From contig NC_006040.1 of assembly GCF_000002515.2 (NCBI RefSeq), positions 1,240,001-1,304,000 of the forward strand: a stretch of 64,000 nucleotides of DNA, written 5' to 3'. The notes beneath the pieces are model-generated. The model had not been told where the DNA came from and searched no databases. It worked only from the letters and a program-made list of their open reading frames with translations. Of this stretch, positions 29,125-39,800 are shown in pieces. Positions within the stretch are counted from its first letter, which is position 1. Each line of letters starts with the position of its first letter. The position numbers and the translations under genes are program-made. The DNA comes from Kluyveromyces lactis (lineage: Eukaryota; Ascomycota; Saccharomycetes; Saccharomycetales; Saccharomycetaceae).

Positions 29125-29802
29125 ATGTCCGCTGTCACCGCTAGAGATGTGCTATGGTACATCCCAAACCAGATAGGGTATGTGCGTGTGGTGACGATGT
29201 GTTTATCGTTGGTTTTGATGGCCAAGCATCCGTTGTGGACGATGGTAGTGTATGGAGTGTCTTGTTTGTTAGATGCACTAGATGGGACAATGGCACGTAA
29301 GTACGGCCAGATCAGTTCATTCGGTGCTGTGCTGGATATGGTGACAGATAGATCCACCACCACAGCATTGATCTGTTTCCTATGCGTGGCATATCCGGTA
29401 TGGTCGCCCGTGTTCCAACTACTAGTTGCCTTGGACATTTCAAGCCACTATATCCACATGTACGCAACGCTAAGCACAGGGTCTCAATCGCACAAGGCCA
29501 TCGAAAAGGAACAATGGCTTCTCAACTTATACTACACGAGACGTAAGGTGCTATTCACGATTTGTGCGTTGAACGAAATGTTCTACATGGGTCTATATAT
29601 CAACGCCTTCCCTCAGTTCAAATCGTATTACTTCCCATTGCTTGGATCCACCCATATCGGAGCTATCATCGCGCTGGTGTGTCTTCCAGGGTACATATTC
29701 AAGCAGATTGCCAACGTCGTTCAACTAAACCGTGCTGCGTTGATGCTTGCCAATAAGGACGCAGCAGAAGCCACTGAGAGAAGAAGTGCAAAGAAGAACT
29801 AA
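29125..29802 (+). CDS. PIS1: Phosphatidylinositol synthase
   Basis: The 225-residue enzyme (220 in S. cerevisiae, YPR113W) joins CDP-diacylglycerol and inositol to make phosphatidylinositol in the ER. The complete CDP-alcohol phosphotransferase motif DGxxARx8Gx3Dx3D is seen at about residues 53-75 (DGTMARKYGQ, then FGAVLDMVTD), with both terminal catalytic Asp present. Several hydrophobic segments flank it. The first ATG is used. The gene is essential in S. cerevisiae. Confidence 0.96.
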   Translation: MSAVTARDVLWYIPNQIGYVRVVTMCLSLVLMAKHPLWTMVVYGVSCLLDALDGTMARKYGQISSFGAVLDMVTDRSTTTALICFLCVAYPVWSPVFQLLVALDISSHYIHMYATLSTGSQSHKAIEKEQWLLNLYYTRRKVLFTICALNEMFYMGLYINAFPQFKSYYFPLLGSTHIGAIIALVCLPGYIFKQIANVVQLNRAALMLANKDAAEATERRSAKKN

Positions 29803-30159
29803 GAGTTCCTCCCCATTTATAACTACCGAATAGAATTTACCGATATATATATATATATATATAAATACATCAATGAACTAGAAATCTAGTACTCTGAAAG
29901 TGCATGCCACCTAACGCCAGAATGTACGGTCCATAGCTTGCGTACTTTACCATATATCATCTTTGTCTCATCTCGTATTTTATGATGGCATCTCTCGAGC
30001 AGCTTTATGGAACAAATTACTGTAAATCCACATTCACCACTTCAAACGGAACTAGATCAGAAGGAGAAAAAAAGGCTTTGTGCTACTACGGATAGACCAG
30101 CAGCTGTGGTACTGTTTCCCTCGAGGTTGAGAGTTTTGTTGCCTGTTCAATAACCAAAG
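29803..30159. other. PIS1-YPR114W intergenic region
   Basis: An alternating AT run of about 21 bases (29843-29863), probably part of the PIS1 polyadenylation region, is the only marked feature. A GTCTCATCTCG stretch near 29964 is a loose PAC-like match. No gene is seen. Confidence 0.5.
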
Positions 30160-31146
30160 ATGAGTAGTTCTTTGTTTAGCAGCGTCGTTCCAGCAGCTGT
30201 TTCCGAACAGATAGATCTGTTCACGACCTATGTGATGTCCTTACCTCCGCACCCTCATTTGACCGAGTACGTGATCCCATATCTCGAATCCAATGGATGG
30301 ATTACTTCGAATGTGATTCTATCCAATTTACACACTGTGTTGTACATTGCCGTCGGGTATCATGCGCTATTCCTGTTATCTCAACGGGTCTTATTCCCAC
30401 CTCTAGCTTCTTATAGGTTATCCTGGGATCCGGAGACTACGAAAGACCAACGTAAGTCTAAGGAAAAGCAGCATGCAGACCTTGTCAACCAGAGTGCCGT
30501 TCGTCTGGTGAGTTGGATCCAATCTCTGATCGTGCTTTATCTCAGTTTCGAGGCCATTGCATATAACAATGAAAAACCAGATCTAAACTCTCACGATCGT
30601 ATCTTTGGCATGGACCCATATAACGTGAAGGTATGCGTTTTCGCAATTGGGTACTTCCTATGGGATATCTACATTTCATTGGTCTACTCTACCCTCCCAT
30701 TCGTGCTGCACGGTTTGATCTCTACGGTGGTTTATGCTATTGGTTTAAAACCTTACATCAACTACTACGCAGGTATTTTCCTGATGTTCGAGCTATCCAA
30801 TCCATTCTTGAATATCAGATGGTTCGGGATCAAGTACTTGCCACAACTGACCAAAGACTGTCAGACTGTCATGGCCAAGGTGTGTAACGTGATCCAATTG
30901 GTGAACAATGTCGTTTTGATCTTGATCTTCTTCTTGGCAAGAATCTGCTGGGGTTTCTACCAATTCTACCAACTGTGTACCGATTTCTACAACATCAGAA
31001 ACGATCCAAGCTTCTTACCTCTCGAAACGGCCATCATTGTGACCGGTAACCTGATCCTTGACGTTTTGAACTTATTCTGGTTATCAACCATGCTTTCTGT
31101 TGCTGTCAGAATCATCAAGAAAGGTGGTAAAGTCCAAGATAAATGA
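30160..31146 (+). CDS. TLC-domain membrane protein, YPR114W-like
   Basis: The 328-residue multi-pass protein sits between PIS1 and RGC1, as YPR114W does in S. cerevisiae (315 residues). At least six hydrophobic segments are seen (about 55-75, 118-136, 165-190, 193-212, 232-260, 283-310), with the N-terminal part and the RLVSWIQSLIVLYLS-type block typical of the TRAM/LAG1/CLN8 (TLC) family. It lacks the Lag-motif His pair expected of a ceramide synthase, so I do not assign that reaction. The S. cerevisiae protein has no settled function. Confidence 0.85.
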   Translation: MSSSLFSSVVPAAVSEQIDLFTTYVMSLPPHPHLTEYVIPYLESNGWITSNVILSNLHTVLYIAVGYHALFLLSQRVLFPPLASYRLSWDPETTKDQRKSKEKQHADLVNQSAVRLVSWIQSLIVLYLSFEAIAYNNEKPDLNSHDRIFGMDPYNVKVCVFAIGYFLWDIYISLVYSTLPFVLHGLISTVVYAIGLKPYINYYAGIFLMFELSNPFLNIRWFGIKYLPQLTKDCQTVMAKVCNVIQLVNNVVLILIFFLARICWGFYQFYQLCTDFYNIRNDPSFLPLETAIIVTGNLILDVLNLFWLSTMLSVAVRIIKKGGKVQDK

Positions 31147-31695
31147 AGATAATACAAAGCGAGCGACCGGCGAATAGACCCTCAGATTCTGAGGCTCGTC
31201 CCGCCGTGTAACATTCTGCCTTATAAACTTTTATAAATCTATTGAATTTAGATACAGAATCCCGAGAGATAAACTAAATATCCTTACGTACATCCAAATC
31301 AAGTTCTTGAATAAACTCTGACGATTTCCTGAAGCACACTATAGCAGCCTCCTCATGCCCTAAATTGCTATTCTTGGACCGTACACGGCTGAGCCCATGA
31401 CTCTGTTTTGAGTTTAATCAAGAGAATGTACATAAATAGAATCGAAATAATTGGAATTTGAATCACACACATCACCACACCATGTCAACACAAAAACAAA
31501 GAAAGAAAGCCAAATAACACTCCTTAAACTCCCTGTACCGTCGAGTAACATAGATAATCAGTATTCACTGGAAGCACATAACATACCAGTGTGATACGAG
31601 TGGCAACGGAATATCGCTTAGCATTGTTGCTGTTGACTTTATAATCGGTTTATTTTAGGGACAAGGAACCAAGCTTTGATCTGTCATTATCAGCG
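31147..31695. other. YPR114W homologue-RGC1 intergenic region
   Basis: A long, plain leader and promoter zone for RGC1, with a CA-rich run near 31464-31500. I see no ORF, tRNA, repeat or strong regulatory motif. Confidence 0.5.
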
Positions 31696-34600
31696 ATGGA
31701 ACCGCGAATTGAAGAAACGGATACTGGATCACTGGCAGATAACTCATCAGTTGCTTCGTCGGATTCGAATTATTTATTGGATTTAGCTGATGAAACCGAG
31801 TATGAGGATATCTTACCCAAGACCAACTATCATTCTCCTTATTACGTGAACGTTCCGACTCCCAAGCATTCTCTCTTGGCAGGAGCTGGTGCTAACAGTG
31901 CCAGTGCTGGTGCCAATTCAGGAGCCGGTAATGCAAATATCAGTGCCAGAGCTGGTGCTAATGTTGGTGTGGGCTCGGGTGCAGGTGCTAGTGCCAATGC
32001 TGGAAAAGCTGAGGGATTAGACTTATATGATGATGGTACAGCGTCATTTGTGCGAGAATATCCTACTGATATCTTGGCGGATAGGTTTCATAAATGGCGG
32101 AAGATCTTGAAGGCGATGATCATTTATTTGAGAGAAGTTGCATATTCGCAAGAACAATTCGCAAGAATCAATTATTCCTTGAAGAATTCTGTGAAGTTCT
32201 CATTCTTGACTGATTTAGATGAAAGTACTAACAGAGTCTCAGATCCATTGACGAAGAATTTGCCACAAAAGAAACCGCAACCAATGACGCAGATGAAATC
32301 GCCATTTGACGAGAAACCGGATCCGTTTGCTGCCAGTAATGCTAGTACCCTGAACAATTCAAGTATCGATCTTGGGCAAGAGTTGCAACTGGAACCTAAC
32401 GACAGTTGCTCTGGCGCTGGGTTCATGAACTTTGGATCAGGTTCTATACAGGACATTCAAGTTATTCTAAAGAAGTACCACCTCTCTTTGGCAAGTCAAC
32501 AAGTTAAATCGAGCAAAGAGATCACCCTACAGATCATTCCAAAATTAGAGGATTTGAGGAAAGATTTGAGCCACAAGATCAAAGAGATTAAGGAACTCAA
32601 TGCTGATTTCAAAACCAATATCCAAGAGCACGTCGCATTGACGGGGCAATTGCTTCACAAGTACATTGCTGCTGTGAATTTTTTGAACGATAATGCTAGC
32701 AGATCTGATTTGATCAAGTTAAAGAGAAATTCATCTCTTAAATCGAAACATGATCCTTATTTACTAAAGTTACAATTGGATTTACAATTGAAGAGACAAC
32801 TTTTGGAAGAAAACTATTTGCAAGAGGCCTACATCAATTTACAAAGCTCTGGTATGGAATTGGAAAAGATTATTTTCTCAACTATTCAGAAAACTTTGCA
32901 AAAGTTTTCAGCAATCATTGATGTTCAAGCGCGTACTTCCATTAACAACTTGTGCAGGGAGTTACAAAGAGGTATTCTTTCCAAACCACCATGTGTAGAA
33001 TGGGACAACTTTGTTAGTCATCATCCAAGATGCTTGCTCAACTGGAAATCTACTGACCCTATCCCACAGCCAAGAAAGTTGTCTGATATTAGATACCCAA
33101 AAATGAAATCTTCGTTGGCTAAGTGTATCAGAGCCGGATATTTGCTAAAGAAATCAAAGTATTTGAAACAATACAACAAGGGTTATTTTGTCCTAACATC
33201 TAACTACTTGCATGAGTTCAAATCTTCAAACTTCTTTAAACTGACACAGGACACCGGCGAAAATAGTGAACATGCAATCATACCTAGTTCGGGAAACAAG
33301 GGGAGGTCCATTATTCCTATTATGAGTATCTCATTGAACGAGTCTGAATTGCTGGAGATAGAAGATAAATTTACCATCAACTGTAAGTCGACTTATATTA
33401 TGGAAGAGAGTGCTAGTGAATCCATTTCAAATGATTTAAAGAAGATCTCTAAATCTACTTCAACAATTTCCAAGCTCTTTAAACCAGGAAGTGGCAAACA
33501 CGGTAAGAACAACAATTTAGCAATGGGCTCTTCAAATGATAGCAGAGTAGTGTCTGGTGGTGATGATACCGTAAAATTCACAAGTATCACCTTCAAAAGA
33601 CCAGCAGATGTCGATGTCAAAGAATTCAAGAAATGGACTAATAATTTGAAAGATCTAACCAAATTCCACAATACTCTGGATAGAGCCAGATACATCGAAG
33701 AAAAGATTTTGAAAGCTCACAATAAATTTGCTAGCAGCACCTTGAGCTTGGGACAATCTAAATCGGAACCAACTTCTTCTCTTCACTTGTCAAGCCAGTC
33801 TTCAAGTAATTTACAACAGAGACCACACTACATACAACTTCCTTCTGTCTCGCAAGTGAACTTGAGATCAAAGGTAAATACCCCAGCCATTGACGATAAT
33901 GGAAATTTAATATTTGCCACGGAAAGGCCTAAATCTCTGGCACCTACTATTGAAGCTAGGCCGCCTCCTACCGAATTGCCATCTCATCAAGTATCTCCAA
34001 CTTCGTTCATTTCTAACGATGGCTCCTCAGGCTCGAATAAAACTTCTAATATGGGATACGTTATAACTAGCAATGGAATGACACCAGTTCATCACTTGAC
34101 GCCTTTGACCCACGTAAGAACAACAAGCGGTGATGCCGGTAATACTACGAATCATACAGGTGCCGAGTTCAACTTTTTCATGTCCCCGAAGGATATTTCT
34201 GGGAATGTGACTTCAGCTAGTAACACCTCTAGTGGTAGTGGTGGAGGCTACTTTGCAATTCCTGTGAAATCAACGTCTCAACACTCGACACCAACCGGCG
34301 AGGGCTCAAGAACGCCGAACGCCATCCCAAAGATCCACATCAACGAATTAGAGGCACCACATCCGGCGAAAGTGATACCTCTCAATCATACGCCAGAAAC
34401 GTCCACCTCGAGGAATATTCCCTATAACAATTTGAAGAAGAATTCGAGCGCAAGCAGCGTCCCATCAGTTAGCTCATTACGTGCTGCTTCACCTATTCTT
34501 TCTAACCCACTTCACAATTTGAGTACTCCAGCATTACAAGGTGGGAAACAATCACAAACGCAACCTGTCAGAAAGCACAAGAAAACGGTATCTTTCAACT

Positions 34601-34728
34601 CATTAAACAGTTTGATGTTTTCTAAAAAGGCACCAACCCCTGTTAACAGCCAGTATTTATCGGATGCGAAAATCAACGAGGATGATGATCCTAATGCTAT
34701 CAACATTCATGAATCTTTGTATTCCTGA
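31696..34728 (+). CDS. RGC1: Glycerol-channel regulator Rgc1/Ask10
   Basis: The 1010-residue protein is the single counterpart of the S. cerevisiae pair Rgc1 (YPR115W) and Ask10 (YGR097W). These bind and open the aquaglyceroporin Fps1 and are displaced by the Hog1 kinase under osmotic stress. A low-complexity Gly/Ala/Asn/Ser tract (61-106) is followed by a helical, BAR-like region (about 110-430) and a PH domain (about 478-660, starting AGYLLKKSKYLKQY) with a long insert. The C-terminal third is Ser/Thr/Pro-rich with many possible phosphosites and ends in a conserved HKKTVSFNSL block. Between the two ohnolog names the choice is arbitrary. Confidence 0.9.
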   Translation: MEPRIEETDTGSLADNSSVASSDSNYLLDLADETEYEDILPKTNYHSPYYVNVPTPKHSLLAGAGANSASAGANSGAGNANISARAGANVGVGSGAGASANAGKAEGLDLYDDGTASFVREYPTDILADRFHKWRKILKAMIIYLREVAYSQEQFARINYSLKNSVKFSFLTDLDESTNRVSDPLTKNLPQKKPQPMTQMKSPFDEKPDPFAASNASTLNNSSIDLGQELQLEPNDSCSGAGFMNFGSGSIQDIQVILKKYHLSLASQQVKSSKEITLQIIPKLEDLRKDLSHKIKEIKELNADFKTNIQEHVALTGQLLHKYIAAVNFLNDNASRSDLIKLKRNSSLKSKHDPYLLKLQLDLQLKRQLLEENYLQEAYINLQSSGMELEKIIFSTIQKTLQKFSAIIDVQARTSINNLCRELQRGILSKPPCVEWDNFVSHHPRCLLNWKSTDPIPQPRKLSDIRYPKMKSSLAKCIRAGYLLKKSKYLKQYNKGYFVLTSNYLHEFKSSNFFKLTQDTGENSEHAIIPSSGNKGRSIIPIMSISLNESELLEIEDKFTINCKSTYIMEESASESISNDLKKISKSTSTISKLFKPGSGKHGKNNNLAMGSSNDSRVVSGGDDTVKFTSITFKRPADVDVKEFKKWTNNLKDLTKFHNTLDRARYIEEKILKAHNKFASSTLSLGQSKSEPTSSLHLSSQSSSNLQQRPHYIQLPSVSQVNLRSKVNTPAIDDNGNLIFATERPKSLAPTIEARPPPTELPSHQVSPTSFISNDGSSGSNKTSNMGYVITSNGMTPVHHLTPLTHVRTTSGDAGNTTNHTGAEFNFFMSPKDISGNVTSASNTSSGSGGGYFAIPVKSTSQHSTPTGEGSRTPNAIPKIHINELEAPHPAKVIPLNHTPETSTSRNIPYNNLKKNSSASSVPSVSSLRAASPILSNPLHNLSTPALQGGKQSQTQPVRKHKKTVSFNSLNSLMFSKKAPTPVNSQYLSDAKINEDDDPNAINIHESLYS

Positions 34729-35079
34729 TTCCACTTTTGTTCACCGCTCAAGGCTTGAATACAGGTGCACCCTTTTCGATCACATACATGAATAAACGGT
34801 ATGTGAATATATACACAGATATGGATATAGATATACACATGGAAGGAATGTTTTTTTTTATCGTAACTACCGAAATGGCAAGCTGACCAAAGCAGGCTCC
34901 ATTGGTGCTCAAGATAAAACCATAACAGATGTTATTTAAATGCAGAGTACAACTTTTTTCGATTCGTCAAAACAAAGAGTATTTCCTAACCTGTCATACT
35001 TAAGGGTCTTTGACCATGGATAAATTGCTCATTAAGACATTAAAATTCGTATCGTAATACACTTTAATAAAAGCGGATC
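34729..35079. other. RGC1-flavin reductase convergent spacer
   Basis: Tail-to-tail spacer with TATATA-like and T-rich polyadenylation-type sequence (about 34805-34860). No gene or repeat recognised. Confidence 0.55.
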
Positions 35080-35745
35080 TTAGCCAGACTTTTTCCTAAT
35101 GGGATCTCCCAACGTATGGAAATTCCGATTACAGTACAATAATCCACCACTAATCGGATCATCAGCACCTTCCTCAGACGTTCGATTCACAATATCCTCG
35201 ACCTTTCCGACCCATATCTCATGATCACCCACGTTGAAGGTTTTCAAACCCTGACATACAATGACTCTCTCGGCGTTCTTCAACAAAGGAATACGTAAAT
35301 TAGTACCGTTTATGTCATAAGTATCGTATTCGACGCCTTCTTGTAACCCTACAAAAGGTTGAGTCGGAACTATCTCACCATTATGGGTGTTTTTCATGGC
35401 ACCCTTACTAAAGTTCCGGGCCAGGTGAATCGATTGCTCGTTAGGTTTCATAAGATGTAATGCAAAATGGTTAAAATCGTGTAAGAAATCGGAAGTAAAC
35501 GAGGGGAGCTGCAGATTGAATTGAATAAGCGGTATCGGCATCAACGAAAGCGACGTAACACTGGACAATGTAACACCACGGAATCTATCGCTGTTACAAT
35601 GTATAGGCACAGCTGTGGTCAAAATCATCGCTTGATTACAGATCCTTCCCATAGTCTCTCTGAACTTTTGCTGGGTTATATCATGAATAGATATCTTGGC
35701 AGTAGAATAAAGCCTTACCATCATCGTACTATTGAAACCTGGCAT
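35080..35745 (-). CDS. Flavin reductase-like FMN-binding protein, possibly mitochondrial
   Basis: The 221-residue protein has the split-barrel flavin reductase-like fold. The signature stretch VTLSSVTSLSLMPIP (about 58-72) and the late block DHEIWVGKVEDI (about 175-187) match the FMN-binding core. It probably reduces or carries flavin for a partner monooxygenase or another acceptor; the substrate cannot be read from sequence. The head MMVRLYSTAK resembles a mitochondrial presequence with an R-x-Y/S cleavage motif, in which case Met8 or Met9 (35724 or 35721) may be the start. I know of no S. cerevisiae gene at this point between RGC1 and RRG8. Confidence 0.75.
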   Translation of the reverse strand: MPGFNSTMMVRLYSTAKISIHDITQQKFRETMGRICNQAMILTTAVPIHCNSDRFRGVTLSSVTSLSLMPIPLIQFNLQLPSFTSDFLHDFNHFALHLMKPNEQSIHLARNFSKGAMKNTHNGEIVPTQPFVGLQEGVEYDTYDINGTNLRIPLLKNAERVIVCQGLKTFNVGDHEIWVGKVEDIVNRTSEEGADDPISGGLLYCNRNFHTLGDPIRKKSG

Positions 35746-35977
35746 AATGGTTAATCACTTCCACCTATCTAGATGCCTTGAAGCTCGAGAAATCTTGTTG
35801 CCAATTCACTAGTTAGCCTTTATTCTTCTTGAGATGTGGTATAACCGGTATGTAATCAAGTGAAAAATTGTTTAAGCTATTGTTTTACCACTTAAATGTT
35901 GAGAGAAGAATCGATGAGCAAGAGGCAATACATGATTAGCCTATGGCTAAGACAGTTAGGTACATGCATCGTGTAAT

Positions 35978-36826
35978 ATGAGTAAAGGTTGGAGGAAACT
36001 ATTCGTTTCTAGAGGCGATGGGACTAAGAATTCTTTGAAGAAGACGTTGAAAGTACCAGAGGTACGAAGTCCCTTATTAACGAATTTCCATCGATGGGCA
36101 GGGAAAGAGCGGGTCTTGAAACTTACTGACAAGGAGCAGGTCACTGAAGCGGTTGGAAATAGTTCATGGGACCTTAGTAAGAACCTTTTTGCTAATTTAC
36201 TGGCCTCACCAATGAGAAGTGACAAGGCATCGCGATTCAAGTTCCCCAGAGATTTATTGATTCAAATGAAACTGGTGCAAACTGGTAATGAGAATCCGGG
36301 GAAGTTAGCAACATTGATGCCACTGATAAATATGAAGAGCGGTAAAAGCAGTTCATACGTAGCGAACAGTTTGAAGATATTTAAAGGGAAGAAACCTGGT
36401 TTAGGTCAATTAGTTCCAACTGCAGTCAATGATTCGGGGATTGCTAACATATCGTTGTCAGACATTGTGCTAGACAAGAGTCTATTCACGGAAAAGCATC
36501 AGGAGGAGCTACTACAGTGCATTGAGAATTGCATGACACAATTAGTTGACCGGCGAAAGTCTTCTGTTCCAGTCGTAGTTGAAGATTGGGATGTAGTATT
36601 GACATACGATCACAATAATGACAACGATATAGAGCTTGTACGGCTTAAGCAGTTACCCAAAGATCCCACTGTAATAATCTTGAATTTAAAGGTAGTAGAA
36701 AATGATTCGATAAGGGCTTTGATTAATGATAAATTGAAGAATCATGAAGTTGGTGTCGTTTTGAAGTTCTTGAAAGATGAACGTCTGATACGATTAGTGT
36801 ATAGTCTACTTAATTTCTCTAAATAG
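35978..36826 (+). CDS. RRG8: Mitochondrial tRNA-processing factor Rrg8
   Basis: The 282-residue protein (277 in S. cerevisiae, YPR116W) is required for 5' processing of mitochondrial tRNAs and for respiratory growth. No catalytic motif is visible. The N-terminus is basic and Ser/Thr-rich (MSKGWRKLFVSR), compatible with mitochondrial import. Assignment rests on length, character and position before ESP1. Its stop codon lies inside the 3' end of ESP1, so the two coding regions overlap by 8 bp tail to tail. Confidence 0.85.
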   Translation: MSKGWRKLFVSRGDGTKNSLKKTLKVPEVRSPLLTNFHRWAGKERVLKLTDKEQVTEAVGNSSWDLSKNLFANLLASPMRSDKASRFKFPRDLLIQMKLVQTGNENPGKLATLMPLINMKSGKSSSYVANSLKIFKGKKPGLGQLVPTAVNDSGIANISLSDIVLDKSLFTEKHQEELLQCIENCMTQLVDRRKSSVPVVVEDWDVVLTYDHNNDNDIELVRLKQLPKDPTVIILNLKVVENDSIRALINDKLKNHEVGVVLKFLKDERLIRLVYSLLNFSK

Positions 36827-39800
36827 ATGTTGGTACAGTTCTCTCGGTAAACCGCATCGGCAATCCATATATAACCATGGCTGCACCAATTAAATATTTC
36901 ATGTTGCATTCATCTCTTGATTGAGATATTGCCTCACTGACATTTAAAAACTGTTTAATAGTTGCGTCACTTTCATCAGTTCTTGAGATTGGTTTGGAAT
37001 TAAAGAATCCGGTCTTTTCGAAAACAGACACTGATAACTTGTCTGTGTCCTTGTCTGTCACATCCCAAAGATTCCCCACAACCATAGGAGACCCACCAAG
37101 TAAGTACGAATAAATGGTGCCACTGCTTTCAAATGTTCCGCAGTATTTTAAATGAGCAGATGAACAGCCCAATAAGAGACTAGGTGCTAAATGGTTACAT
37201 TTTCTCAAGTCCTTTAGTTTAACATATTGCTCTCCACCGCTATGTCCAACATATACAAACAAATTAGAATCTGCCACAGAATGAAAAAATTCGTCTACCG
37301 TTGGCGGTTTACCAATGAAAGCCTTTGAATTAGTCCTGCTCGCCATTGCAATGAATTCTGAACTAAATACTGTCTCTGTTCTACCCAAATCATTTCCAGG
37401 ATTTAAGACAAACGAGAGATTCTCAGAAACGTTGACGCAAGGAGAAAGCTCTGAGTGTTTGGTTAACAATTCGTCGAGCATTTTTATTGACGGGACTCTG
37501 CTGATGGATATGGATTTCAAGAAATCTAAAGATTCCCAAGGTATCGAGTGACATTTATTACCCAATATTAAAAACGTATGATCTAATGTTTGATCTTTGG
37601 TTTTAGATTCTGCATTATATTCTTGTAACAGCTCTTCGAATTTAACATGCATTAGATTTACGTCAATCTCATCATATGCATTTTGCTCGCCGTGGAATAA
37701 TAATATATCAAACACGAAATATATTAAATCTTCCATCATGCTTACGGCCTTCTCAGTTGGTTGATTTATCACATCTAATAGGACAAATAATTCTATCAAC
37801 ATGTTATCTACCTGAAGAAAAGAATCTGATTGTCTCGATGATTTTCTTGAAGGAAGATGCGTGTGTAGTATTGATTGGAAGCCCTTTTTGAAGATTTCAA
37901 ATTGCTGCTGATCAACTATTCTTGGGTTAAAAACTCCTTTGAACCCACAAAACCATGAATCCTCAATTTTAGTGAGAAGAGTTTGGAGTCGATTGTTCAA
38001 AGCATACCTTTCATCCCACCAGTTCTTCCTTTGTTCTTTGGTGGTAATGACCGAGGTAACTTCAATTGAAGTGGTACAATTGTTGGAAGAAATGATATGG
38101 TTTAACTCATCGAGGGCGGCTTCAAAACCCAAGACCTCTTCCGAAAGGTCTCTGGAATTATGACGATTCAAAGGTAAACGTAAATGAAGGTGTTTGTTGC
38201 GTACTGTATCGAATCTAGTAATTAATAGATCACCAGTGAGCTGGCAAATGTCAATCTCTACCACATTGAATGAGAGATGAGACCATTTTTTCCCAAACTC
38301 TGAATGAATAGTTGCCAAATTCATATTACATTCTGACATTTCAACGGATTCAGTAGCAATAGTTTCGGGTATAAAAGAATCATATATCTCTGTTCCCATA
38401 TCAGAGAAAGCTTTTTCATATAGTAATGACAATGATCTTGGGTGATCTCGTAACCTGAAATTCTGCCCAAGTTGGCTTTCCAGCCTTGTTTTGGTACTCA
38501 TGTTGAAGAATAGTGACAATGTCAATGAATGTAAGCTTGCTAACTCTCGAATTTCATGAGCTTTTAGGGCCTTGATGTCAGCATTTTGAATGAAGCGATC
38601 TGTCATTTGTAAATTATTGATTGCAGTGGAACGATCAAAAGAATAGGCAAGTGACTTACCCCTAGGAGTAAGAGATGATGGGCGGGGTGAGTCATTCACG
38701 CTTTTTAAAGTCTGTACACTAGTTAGTGATAGTGATTTATGCCTCCCATCAACTGAAATACTATCACAGTCATAGCATGCAGGAATAGCCATCACTGATT
38801 CGCCCATGCTTCTGAAGAAGGTATCAGTGGCCATTTGCTTCTGGACCTTGTTGTACAGGATTTTTGCATTGTTCATACATACCATTGCTTCAAAATCTTT
38901 TCGTGTTGTTTCAGTTGAAGTTTTTTGACAGCTTCTCAATAACCAATACTCGACAATGTCTGAAATAAACACGTCATCTCCAAAGAACAACCTCATAGAA
39001 TTATTCAGTTTCTCGGATTCCTTGTTAAAATACAAGAATGTGGCCAAAGCCTCTATGTTTGCACTTCCATCAATCTGGTCGAAGGCAGCATTCATTTTTG
39101 TTAGTGATAAAGAGGCATTTTCTGATTCCTCTATCAGCTGGTAATAGGAACATAGGCAGGAAAACATGTTGAAAAGAGCTGTTGGGTTATCCAACGACCC
39201 TATAACCTCTTGATATTCGGTTATGAAAAATGCACAGTCTTTGAAAATACCGGTGTGGACATAAATGCTAATAATTCTTTGGAAAATATCGTCAAGAAGG
39301 CTTATTACCTCAAATCGATACTTGGCAGAGAGCACCGCTTCTTTCTTTATCAAGAGTCTGCATATTTTGAGCGAGCGTTTGCATTCTTTCAAAGACATAT
39401 AGACGTTGTTTTGAGAGAGTTGAAGAATGGATGCGCAACGAGTAATTTTGATGTTTAACATTAGAATCTTCAAATATTCAGCGACAGGCATTTTGGTTTT
39501 ATTCTGAATGTCAAATAGATTGGGTCTAAATCTCGTTAAATCATCATGAATTAACTTATTGAAGGTTTCGATGTCTTTTTTCCACAGTACCTGGGTTAAT
39601 AGAATGCATAATGTTGTATGTAGCTGATCCACATTCATCTCAGTGAAAGACGACGGCTGGTATTTCAGTGCGGAAACCGTTTCCATGATGGAAAGTTCTA
39701 CCTTAGGCCCAATTTGCAAGCCAACATATGACTCCAATAGCCAGTATGAAATCAGGTCTGGTATGGATGCATATCTCTGTACGCTTCTTAGTTGTGTACA

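Noticed and set aside
29920-31385. Inverted copies of TGTACGGTCCA on either side of the YPR114W homologue
   Set aside because: An 11-base match within 64 kb is expected many times by chance, and the flanks do not match.
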